Shown piece after piece: positions 1-5,875 of a stretch of 5,902 nt of DNA. Both the position numbers and the translations under genes were made by a program. The notes beneath the pieces were generated by a model that saw only the letters and a program-made list of their open reading frames with translations, was not told where the DNA came from and did no database searches. The stretch is from Nevskiaceae bacterium (GTDB lineage Bacteria; Pseudomonadota; Gammaproteobacteria; Steroidobacterales; Steroidobacteraceae). Where the stretch lies: NCBI GenBank assembly GCA_024234075.1, contig JACKOV010000001.1:1-5902 (forward strand), given 5' to 3'. Position 1 is the stretch's first letter; the number at the start of each line of letters is the position of its first letter.

Positions 1-311
1 CCGTCCAGCGTGTCTTAGGTCCAGGTCAGGCCATCGACGTGCATGCGCCGCATGCCCGGCGAATAACGGAATCCGTCGATGGCGCCGGCACCCCGGTCGA
101 AGATGCGGTTCAACTGCGGGCCGACCGCATCCACCGCGTCCGCGCCGATCTGGTGGCAGAAGGCGCCGTCGCGCCGGAAGATGGCGAGGCCGCGCTCGGG
201 ATCGCCGAGGGATTCGGCGAGCGACGGCGCGGCCTGCGGAAGGGCCGGGGCCGCGAGGGCCCCGGAAAGAAGGACGGCAAGGGCGAAACCGCGCGATGCC
301 TGTTTCGCGAT
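1..311 (-). pseudogene. Decayed class I cytochrome c (soxE-like position), 5' part
   Basis: Reading leftward from 311 gives a secretory cytochrome c that no longer looks functional. A Sec-like signal (about residues 2-28, core FALAVLLSGALAAPA) precedes a haem domain with CHQIG (residues 52-56), GP, GFRYS (80-84) and GLTWT. From CHQIG on it aligns without gaps to the second haem domain of SoxD next door, about 26 of 53 positions identical by hand. Three lesions show. The expected start position, two bases after the soxD stop, is ATC, and no ATG, GTG or TTG occurs in frame before the haem motif. The first haem cysteine is glycine (GAFCH, codon GGC at 165-167). A TAA at 15-17 interrupts the domain, with homologous sequence (DTLDG) continuing in frame to the window edge. 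Paracoccus-type operons carry soxE, a c-type cytochrome, directly after soxD, so a soxE remnant is my inference. The right boundary is the presumed ancestral start; sequencing errors are the main alternative. Confidence 0.72.
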
Positions 312-312
312 G

Positions 313-1431
313 TTACTCGGGATGCGCTTGCAGGTAGGCGATGATCGCCGCGCGGTCGCCCGCGTCGCCGAGCCCCCGGAAGCTCATCCGCGTGCCGCGC
401 ATGTAGCCGCGCGGGTCGGCAAGGAAGGCGTCCAGTTCCTCGGGCGTCCAGACCAGACCGCCGGCGCCGGCTTCCTGCATCGGGTTCGAGTAGCGGAAGC
501 CTTCGACGGCGCCCGCATGGCGACCGACAACGCCGGTCAGCATCGGGCCGGTCGCGTTGCGCGCGCCTTCGCCGATCTGGTGGCAGCTGCGGCACTGACG
601 CCACAGGCCTTCGCCCTGCGCGACCAGCGCCGGATCGGGCGCGGCGGTCTCGGGTTCGGCGGCCGCTTCCTGAACCGGTGCCTCGGTCGGGGCAGAGGGC
701 GACGCCGCCGGGGCTGCACCTTCGCCTCCCTCGGGCGCGCCGGCGTTGTCGGCGACCCCGCTGGGGCGATCCGGCGCAAAGACGGTGACGGCGCCTTCGG
801 GCGTCGACTGCAGGTCGGTCGCACGCCGGGTGATGTGTACCGCGGGGCCGCAATCGGTCATGCAGGCCTCGTGCGTGAACATCGGTACTTCGGCCTCGTC
901 CCGGTCGTCGACGTAGAACCCGTCGGCGTTGGGCATCACCACCTCGGTGAAGTTCTCGTTCGACAGTTCGAAATCGTCCTCGACGATGCCGTTCGAGTAG
1001 AGGATGTAGGCGACCAGCGAATAGGTGTCGTCGGCGCTGAGGATCTGCGCGTTGCCGAAGGGCATCGAGCGATGAACATAGTCGAACACCGTCGACAGGT
1101 ACGGCCAGTAGCTGCCCACCGTCTTGACCGGGCGGCGGTCACGCAGGGTGCCTTCACCGCCGGCGATCACCGGATAGGCACCGGCACCCTCGCCGAAATC
1201 GCCGTGGCACATGGCGCAGTTCTCGACCCACAGATCTTCGCCCGTGAAGACGTCGCCGGAACCGACCGGCAGGCCGGTCCCGTCGGGTTCGACCGCCACG
1301 TCCCAGGCGGCGATTTCCTCGGGCAGCGCGGCGCGGCCCAGGTTGTAGGTTTGGCCGGACGCCGGCAGGGCAGCGGGCAGGACAAGGGTGATCGCGGTGG
1401 CCGCGAGGAGGTTACGAGCCGACTTCGACAT
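313..1431 (-). CDS. soxD: SoxD, diheme cytochrome c subunit of sulfane dehydrogenase
   Basis: SoxD is the electron-accepting subunit of periplasmic SoxCD, which oxidises the sulfane sulfur bound to SoxY and passes electrons to small cytochromes c. The product is 372 residues. A Sec-type signal fills about residues 1-26 (LAATAITLVLPAALPASG). Haem domain 1 has CAMCH at 72-76 and a likely axial Met at 123 (RSMPFGNAQ). A cysteine pair, C190 and C194, follows. A Pro/Ala/Glu-rich linker (about 220-268) leads to haem domain 2, with CRSCH at 280-284 and a likely axial Met at 349 (GTRMSF). The ATG at 1429-1431 was chosen over an in-frame ATG at 1702-1704 because it gives a clean signal peptide and is preceded by GGAG at 1441-1444. 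It starts 20 bases inside soxC, so translation is probably coupled, fitting a 1:1 partner. The frame is intact to TAA at 313-315. Confidence 0.96.
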   Translation of the reverse strand: MSKSARNLLAATAITLVLPAALPASGQTYNLGRAALPEEIAAWDVAVEPDGTGLPVGSGDVFTGEDLWVENCAMCHGDFGEGAGAYPVIAGGEGTLRDRRPVKTVGSYWPYLSTVFDYVHRSMPFGNAQILSADDTYSLVAYILYSNGIVEDDFELSNENFTEVVMPNADGFYVDDRDEAEVPMFTHEACMTDCGPAVHITRRATDLQSTPEGAVTVFAPDRPSGVADNAGAPEGGEGAAPAASPSAPTEAPVQEAAAEPETAAPDPALVAQGEGLWRQCRSCHQIGEGARNATGPMLTGVVGRHAGAVEGFRYSNPMQEAGAGGLVWTPEELDAFLADPRGYMRGTRMSFRGLGDAGDRAAIIAYLQAHPE

Positions 1432-2728
1432 TTTCCACCGCTCCGTTTTCGTACACGGCCCAGGTCTGGATGCCGTTGTTGTGGTAGACCGAGTTGAGGC
1501 CGCGGATGTCGCGCAACGCGTCCTTGGTCGGCTGCACATAGCCCGTGTCGTCGGTCGCGCGCGATTGCAGCAGCAGGGGCGAGCCGTCCCAGTCGATTTC
1601 AAGGTAGAAGCGCGACAGCGCGTACTTGCCGCCCTGGGTGCCGATCCGGGCCTCTTGCCAGTTGACGCCACCGTCCAGCGAGACGTCGACGCGCTCGATG
1701 GCACCGCGGCCCGACCAGGCGAGGCCGGTGATGACCAGGGGGCCTGTGCCGTGGGTGATGGGCTTCTGCGGCGAGGGCGACGTGATGACCGACTTCGCGT
1801 CCATCACCCAGGTCCACTTGCGCGCGCGACCGTCAGGCATCAGGTCGGTGTATTTCGAGGTCTCCTCACGGGCCTCGACGGCGGAATGGGTGACGCCGAT
1901 GCGCCGCACCCACTTGACCCACATGTTCCCTTCCCAGCCCGGAACCACGAGGCGCACGGGATAGCCGTGCTCCTTGCGCAGCGCCTCGCCGTTGGCGGTC
2001 ATCGCGACCAGAACGTCGTCCATCGCCTTTTCGATCGGCATCGAGCGGCCGTTGGACGAGGCGTCGGCACCCTCGACAAAGACCCAGCGACCGTTGGCCT
2101 GCACGCCGGCTTCTTCCAGCAGCACCCGCAGCGGAATGCCGGAGTATTCCATGTTGTGGATCATGCCGTGGGTGAACTGGGCGCCATTCAACTGCGCGCC
2201 GCCCCATTCCATGCCGGAATTGGCCGCGCATTCGCAGAAATAGACGTGGTTCTCGCGGGGGAAGCGCTGCAGGTCTTCCCAGGTGAAAACCAGCGGCCGG
2301 TCAACGAGACCGGTGATCATCAGCCGGTAGTCGTCCTTGCTGAGTTCGATGGCGCCCGAATGGTGCCGCTCGAAGGCGCAGCCGGCAGGGGTGATGGTGC
2401 CGTCCAGCGCGTGGATCGGCGTGAAGTTGATCGAGCTGATCGGGTCGGCGGTCAGCCACGAGACGGTGCGGCGCACCACGTCCCCCTCAAAGCGGATCGG
2501 CAGGCCGTAGGGCGTGGCGTCCACGCCCTCGCCGGTGGCCGAGGCCCAGTCCTGCACCTCGGTAATCAGCGGGTCGGGGGTTTCCTGCGCGGCGGCGGCT
2601 CCGCCCAGCGCAGCCCCGCCCGCGGCGAGGCCCGCCGTGCGCAGGAAGTTGCGGCGGCTGACGTCGAAGGCCGCGCCCGGGCCAATCTGCGCGTCGTCCT
2701 GCGCGTCGTCGTCGATCCTGTCGGTCAT
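1412..2728 (-). CDS. soxC: SoxC, molybdenum-cofactor subunit of sulfane dehydrogenase
   Basis: SoxC is the catalytic subunit of SoxCD, a sulfite-oxidase-family enzyme that oxidises the sulfane sulfur left on SoxY after SoxB has acted. The product is 438 residues. An acidic 23-residue leader (two DDAQ units) precedes a twin-arginine motif SRRNFLRT at 24-31 and a hydrophobic, Ala/Gly-rich segment to about 47, as expected for export of a folded cofactor enzyme. The molybdopterin domain contains the ECAANSGMEW motif at 166-175; Cys167 is the likely molybdenum ligand by comparison with known SoxC. The C-terminal part (about 325-430, with DVSLDGGVNW at 348-357) matches the dimerisation domain of the family. 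AAGGAG at 2737-2742 sits eight bases before the ATG. It lies 22 bases after soxB and overlaps soxD. Family membership is clear; SoxC rather than a SorA-type sulfite dehydrogenase follows from the motif and the SoxD partner. Confidence 0.97.
   Translation of the reverse strand: MTDRIDDDAQDDAQIGPGAAFDVSRRNFLRTAGLAAGGAALGGAAAAQETPDPLITEVQDWASATGEGVDATPYGLPIRFEGDVVRRTVSWLTADPISSINFTPIHALDGTITPAGCAFERHHSGAIELSKDDYRLMITGLVDRPLVFTWEDLQRFPRENHVYFCECAANSGMEWGGAQLNGAQFTHGMIHNMEYSGIPLRVLLEEAGVQANGRWVFVEGADASSNGRSMPIEKAMDDVLVAMTANGEALRKEHGYPVRLVVPGWEGNMWVKWVRRIGVTHSAVEAREETSKYTDLMPDGRARKWTWVMDAKSVITSPSPQKPITHGTGPLVITGLAWSGRGAIERVDVSLDGGVNWQEARIGTQGGKYALSRFYLEIDWDGSPLLLQSRATDDTGYVQPTKDALRDIRGLNSVYHNNGIQTWAVYENGAVENVEVGS
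1441..1444 (-). promoter_or_regulatory. Ribosome binding site of soxD, inside soxC
   Basis: GGAG on the minus strand, nine bases before the soxD ATG at 1429-1431. It lies within the last codons of soxC and supports this start over the upstream in-frame ATG. Confidence 0.6.
2687..2710. repeat. Perfect 12-base tandem repeat, two units, in the soxC leader
   Basis: CTGCGCGTCGTC occurs twice back to back on the plus strand. Read as soxC it encodes DDAQ twice, just before the twin-arginine motif. The unit is a multiple of three, so gain or loss of a copy would lengthen or shorten the leader without a frameshift. Confidence 0.85.
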
Positions 2729-2750
2729 GACGGATGCTCCTTCGTTGAAC

Positions 2751-4448
2751 TCAGATGCCGGTCACGGTGACCGAACCGTTCGGTTCGGCGCTGACGTGAC
2801 CCAGCTTGCGGATATGGGCTTCGACCACGTCCCAGATCATCGGCCCGTCGGTGCCCTCGTTGACCGAGGCCCAGCCGCCGACCGTGTAGCTGCGGGCAGG
2901 GTCCAGCGCCTCGCCCGTGCGCAGCAGGGTCAGGCCGGTGATGCGCTCGCCGATGGGTTTCGAGATGTCGATCGAATAGCCGAGGCCGCCGAGGCGCACC
3001 ATGTCGCCCCCCTGCTGATAGTAGGGGTCGGTGTTGAACAGGTTGTCGGCCACGTCTTCCAGGATCGTGTGGATGAATTCGCCCGTCATTTCCGTGCGAT
3101 AGACCTGGCCGTAGGTCATGGTGCAGACGTTGTGGATGTCCTCGCGGGTGATGTCCTGGCCCGGCATGACGCTGGCCCCCCAGCGCACGCCCGGGGACAT
3201 AGCGATCTCGGTGTCGCGTTCGGACATGACCGCATCGCAGATCAGGTTGTCCCAGGTGCCGGCGAAATTGCCGCGCCGGTACAGCAGGCTGTCCGAGGTG
3301 CCGACGACCTCTTCCATCTGCTCCTTGTAGGGCGCGCGTTCGGTCTCGATGGCGGCGGCCATCTCGGCATCCGCCTCGATCACGTCCGAGAAGATCGGGA
3401 TCAGCTTGTGGCGGAAACCCATCATCTGCCCGTCGCGCACATCGAGGTCGAGCCGCGTCACGAACTTGCCGTGCGAGCCCGAGGCGATCAGCAGGGTGTT
3501 TTCGACCATCACCGGCTCAGGCAGGGCGTCGTGGGTGTGCCCGGTCAGGATCACGTCGATCCCCTGGACGCGGCTGGCCATCTTGCGGTCGACGTCGAAG
3601 CCGTTGTGCGACAGCACGACGACCAGATCGGCACCCTCGGCCTTCACTTCGTCCACCATTTCCTGCATGCGCTCGTCGCGGATGCCGAAGCTGAATTCGG
3701 GGAACATCCAGCGCGGGTTGGCGATGGGGGTATAGGGGAACGCCTGCCCGATCACCGCGACCTTCGCGCCACCGCGGTCGAAGAAGGTGTACGAGGGGAT
3801 ATCCTCGTAGTGCTCGTCCCATTCGGCGTCGAAGATGTTCTGCCCGAGGAAGGGGAAGTTCAGCTGTTCCATCAGCTCCAGCACCCGGTCGGTGCCGAAG
3901 GTCCATTCCCAGTGCGAGGTCATCGCCTCGGTACCGAGCAGGTTCATCAGGTTGACCATGTCCTGACCGCGCGAGAGGTAGGACGACATCGAGCCGTGCC
4001 AGGTGTCGCCGCCGTCCAGAAGGATCGCCTCGGGCCGGTCGGCGCGGATCGCCTTGACCACGGTGGCGATGCGGTCGAGGCCGCCCATCTTGCCGTAGGT
4101 CCGGCCAAGCGCCGCGAAGTCCTCGTAGGTCAGCGCGTAGGCGTCGCGCGAACCCGGGGTCAGGTTGTAGCGGTTCAGGAAGTCCTGCCCGGTGACATGC
4201 GGGGGCTGGCCACGCACGTCGCCGACGCCGAAGTTGAACTCGGGCTCGCGGAACCAGATCGGCTTGATCTGCGCATGGATGTCGGTGACGTGGATCAGCG
4301 AGACGTTGCCGAAGGCGTCGAAGCGCAGCAGGTCATCCTGGGTCAGGGCCTGCTGGGCGGCCAGTTTCGACCAGTTGCCGAAACCCGAGGCGCCGTAGAG
4401 GGCGGACGCGGCCACCGAGGCCTGAAGGAACTCGCGCCGGGATATCAT
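2751..4448 (-). CDS. soxB: SoxB, sulfate thiol esterase (thiosulfohydrolase)
   Basis: SoxB hydrolyses the terminal sulfone of the SoxY-bound thiosulfate adduct, releasing sulfate in the periplasm. It is a dimetal (manganese in studied members) enzyme of the 5'-nucleotidase/metallophosphatase fold. The product is 565 residues, the usual SoxB size. A twin-arginine signal SRREFLQAS at 3-11 precedes the catalytic domain. Metal-site motifs appear in order: DIH at 56-58, GGDTWHG at 146-152, the SoxB-type SHWEWTFG at 178-185, GQN at 202-204, SHNG at 280-283 and GHTH at 303-306. The C-terminal nucleotidase-like domain spans about 380-560. The start at 4446-4448 was chosen because AAGGAG (4455-4460) lies six bases upstream and the arginine pair falls at residues 4-5; an ATG 20 codons earlier has no such site and adds Pro-rich residues. 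It follows soxA by 152 bases, the longest gap in the operon. Confidence 0.98.
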   Translation of the reverse strand: MISRREFLQASVAASALYGASGFGNWSKLAAQQALTQDDLLRFDAFGNVSLIHVTDIHAQIKPIWFREPEFNFGVGDVRGQPPHVTGQDFLNRYNLTPGSRDAYALTYEDFAALGRTYGKMGGLDRIATVVKAIRADRPEAILLDGGDTWHGSMSSYLSRGQDMVNLMNLLGTEAMTSHWEWTFGTDRVLELMEQLNFPFLGQNIFDAEWDEHYEDIPSYTFFDRGGAKVAVIGQAFPYTPIANPRWMFPEFSFGIRDERMQEMVDEVKAEGADLVVVLSHNGFDVDRKMASRVQGIDVILTGHTHDALPEPVMVENTLLIASGSHGKFVTRLDLDVRDGQMMGFRHKLIPIFSDVIEADAEMAAAIETERAPYKEQMEEVVGTSDSLLYRRGNFAGTWDNLICDAVMSERDTEIAMSPGVRWGASVMPGQDITREDIHNVCTMTYGQVYRTEMTGEFIHTILEDVADNLFNTDPYYQQGGDMVRLGGLGYSIDISKPIGERITGLTLLRTGEALDPARSYTVGGWASVNEGTDGPMIWDVVEAHIRKLGHVSAEPNGSVTVTGI

Positions 4449-4454
4449 GGGATG

Positions 4455-4460
4455 CTCCTT
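4455..4460 (-). promoter_or_regulatory. Ribosome binding site of soxB
   Basis: AAGGAG on the minus strand, six bases before the ATG at 4446-4448. It decides the start against the in-frame ATG at 4506-4508. The same AAGGAGCATCC context precedes soxC. Confidence 0.75.
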
Positions 4461-4505
4461 GGAAGCAGTCGGGAGAGGAAGCGGCAGGCCGGGAGGAAGA
4501 CATGC

Positions 4506-4522
4506 CAATCTTCGAAGAATTG
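4506..4522. other. AT-rich near-palindrome in the soxA-soxB gap
   Basis: The core TCTTCGAAGA (4509-4518) is a perfect 10-base palindrome. CAAT (4506-4509) and ATTG (4519-4522) flank it as a second inverted pair, offset by one base. It sits in an AT-rich island (about 4507-4534) that stands out from the GC-rich surroundings, 58-74 bases before the soxB start. It could be a protein-binding site, but no known operator was recognised. Confidence 0.35.
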
Positions 4523-4552
4523 AATATAGATAAAGGGCCGCAATCCCGGCCC
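4523..4552 (-). terminator. Terminator-like hairpin between soxA and soxB
   Basis: On the minus strand GGGCCG (4547-4552) and CGGCCC (4535-4540) form a six-base-pair GC stem with a six-base loop, followed by TTTATCTATATT. A GC stem plus U-rich tail is the intrinsic-terminator pattern, but the stem is short and the tail is interrupted. Partial attenuation is more plausible than a full stop, since soxB, soxC and soxD lie downstream on the same strand and no clear promoter was found for them. Confidence 0.45.
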
Positions 4553-4569
4553 ATCATCCGGGGAGGGTA

Positions 4570-4592
4570 GGGGGCGCGACAGGCGCGCCCCC
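4570..4592 (-). other. Strong GC hairpin just after soxA
   Basis: GGGGGCGCG (4584-4592 on the minus strand) pairs perfectly with CGCGCCCCC (4570-4578) across a five-base loop. It begins eight bases after the soxA stop. No T-tract follows (TACCCTCCCC), so it is not a classic intrinsic terminator. It may protect the 3' end of the upstream soxYZA message from exonucleases or slow polymerase; this role is inferred. Confidence 0.6.
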
Positions 4593-4600
4593 GGTGTTCA

Positions 4601-5467
4601 TTACGGGCGCACCGAGACGCCTTCGATCCCGAGACCCATGCCGCGCGAGGCGACGTAGAGTTCGAGCGCGCGGAACTCGTCCGAACCTTCGGCGAAGGTT
4701 TCGGCGCGCGTGTCGCGGATGCAGCCGCGGAAGCGGTTGTGGATCGACACGATGCCCGCATTCTTCAGCCGGTAGGTCGGGAAGCCCGAAATCTGGCCCT
4801 GGCTGAGGTGGTCGGCGCGGATCATCAGCCCCGCGCTGTCCTCGTGGCAGTTGGCGCAGCTGAGTTCCAGCTGACCGTAGCGGGTGTAGTACATGTCGCG
4901 ACCCTGCTCCCAGTAGGGGGCGGCATCGCCGTCGATCTGCACCGCGACCGGCATGCCGCGCGACTGGACCGAGATGAACGAAGTCATCGAGGTCATCTGG
5001 TCGCCCGACCAGCGCCAGGCTTCGGCGCCCATCCGTTCGGTACGGCAGTTGTTGACGTAGTCTTCCATCGACCACAGCACGCCGTTGGCGTTCAGATGCG
5101 GCATCATCGCCCGGACGCCCCGCATGCTTTCCTCGGCATCGCCGTGGCAATCCTGGCAGGACTGGCCGGCAGTGCCGTCGACCGTGGTCCACAGCTCGGC
5201 GCCGTTTTCGACCGCGATCATGGCGGGGTTCTCGAAGTCGTCCATTTCCATGGCGCGGGTGTCTTCGCTGCGGAACAACCAGCCCGAATAGCGCTCGGGC
5301 AGGTTGGGCGTGATATCGTCACTCGGCGCGCGGGTGGCGATGTGCAATTCGCCGTCGATGACCAGATCCGCCGACAGATCGGGATCGGCCATCGCCGCCC
5401 CGGTCCACAGCGCGGCCACGCAGGCCGAGGCCAGCGCAAGCGATTTTGCAGGCTTCAGGTGCTGCAT
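4601..5467 (-). CDS. soxA: SoxA, diheme cytochrome c subunit of SoxAX
   Basis: With SoxX (outside the window), SoxA catalyses oxidative coupling of thiosulfate to the C-terminal cysteine of SoxY in the periplasm. The product is 288 residues, the size of the diheme alphaproteobacterial form. A Sec-type signal occupies about residues 1-27 (LALASACVAAL, ending GAAMA). The first haem site is CQDCH at 104-108 and the second CANCH at 204-208. C141 (NNCRTERMG) fits the cysteine axial ligand of haem 1. C249 (RFRGCIRDTR) fits the active-site cysteine that ligates haem 2 and carries a persulfide in studied SoxA proteins. No other cysteine follows the signal peptide, so all six functional cysteines are present. 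The ATG at 5465-5467 is preceded by a strong GGGAGGAG (5473-5480) five bases upstream. It lies 37 bases after soxZ. Confidence 0.97.
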   Translation of the reverse strand: MQHLKPAKSLALASACVAALWTGAAMADPDLSADLVIDGELHIATRAPSDDITPNLPERYSGWLFRSEDTRAMEMDDFENPAMIAVENGAELWTTVDGTAGQSCQDCHGDAEESMRGVRAMMPHLNANGVLWSMEDYVNNCRTERMGAEAWRWSGDQMTSMTSFISVQSRGMPVAVQIDGDAAPYWEQGRDMYYTRYGQLELSCANCHEDSAGLMIRADHLSQGQISGFPTYRLKNAGIVSIHNRFRGCIRDTRAETFAEGSDEFRALELYVASRGMGLGIEGVSVRP

Positions 5468-5504
5468 AGTGTCTCCTCCCAGACTTTATGTTGCGCCGGT
5501 TTGC

Positions 5505-5831
5505 TCAGCTGACTTCGAACGATTCGGTGGCGGTGTAGACTTCGCCGTTATCGTCGTACCACGTGAAGACGAACTCGCCGGATTCGGGCACCAGCGCTTC
5601 GAACTCCATATAGGGGTTCGCGGAAATCGCCGGCTCCAGCGCGACGTCGATCACCATCACCCCGTTGAATTCGCAGGTGAAGCGGTTGATGATTTCGCGC
5701 GGAATGGTCTCGCCGGCCGAGTTGCGGCGCTGGCCGGTTTCCATGTCGTGGTTGATCAGCGTCTTGACGGTGATCGAATCGCCGGCCGAGGCCGAGCGGG
5801 GAAGGCGGATGCGGGGTCTGACGTCGGTCAT
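5505..5831 (-). CDS. soxZ: SoxZ, sulfur-carrier complex subunit
   Basis: SoxZ forms the SoxYZ heterodimer, which carries thiosulfate-derived sulfur on the SoxY cysteine through the periplasmic cycle. The product is 108 residues, the full usual length. Typical SoxZ features are PRIRLP near the N terminus, VKTLINHDMETG at 22-33, INRFTCEFNG at 48-57 and FVFTWYDDNG at 87-96, within an all-beta immunoglobulin-like fold known for the family. There is no signal peptide; SoxZ is expected to be exported by the twin-arginine route bound to SoxY. AGGAG (5838-5842) lies six bases before the ATG. It follows soxY by 42 bases, in keeping with the paired stoichiometry. The single cysteine, C53, is a family feature and is not the carrier cysteine. 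Confidence 0.97.
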   Translation of the reverse strand: MTDVRPRIRLPRSASAGDSITVKTLINHDMETGQRRNSAGETIPREIINRFTCEFNGVMVIDVALEPAISANPYMEFEALVPESGEFVFTWYDDNGEVYTATESFEVS

Positions 5832-5859
5832 GATGTGCTCCTGATGTGTCGAGGGGGCG

Positions 5860-5875
5860 GATCCGGCGAAGGATC
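5860..5875 (-). other. Small hairpin overlapping the soxY stop codon
   Basis: On the minus strand GATCC (5871-5875) pairs with GGATC (5860-5864) around the six-base loop TTCGCC. The 5' arm includes two bases of the soxY TGA. It fills part of the soxY-soxZ spacer. The stem is only five pairs, so a role in mRNA processing or in setting the Y:Z ratio is speculative. Confidence 0.3.

Noticed and set aside
15..17. TAA in the cytochrome remnant as a recoded codon
   Set aside because: TAA is not a known selenocysteine or pyrrolysine codon, and the other lesions make simple decay or sequence error the better explanation.
110..853. Minus-strand 247-codon frame over the soxD end and the cytochrome remnant
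   Set aside because: Wrong frame for both. The product is Arg/Pro-rich low complexity and contains no haem motif.
79..2770. Long plus-strand open frames (79-1497 and 1388-2770) opposite soxC, soxD and the broken cytochrome
   Set aside because: They lie antisense to confident sox genes, are Arg/Val/His/Gly-rich without recognisable domains, and are explained by few stop codons in GC-rich antisense frames.
4446..4508. Upstream start for soxB at 4506-4508
   Set aside because: It adds 20 mostly Pro/Leu residues before the twin-arginine motif and has no ribosome site, while 4446-4448 has AAGGAG at the right distance.
2514..4523. A 669-codon plus-strand frame opposite soxB
   Set aside because: It runs antisense to an intact soxB with all metal motifs and shows no domain, ribosome site or signal of its own.
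5471..5484. Possible hairpin hiding the soxA ribosome site (GTCT/AGAC around the GGGAGG)
   Set aside because: Only four base pairs, too weak to support a regulatory claim.
4739..5512. Plus-strand frame opposite soxA
   Set aside because: It is a shadow of soxA, which has both haem motifs and both ligand cysteines; the antisense product is unrecognisable.
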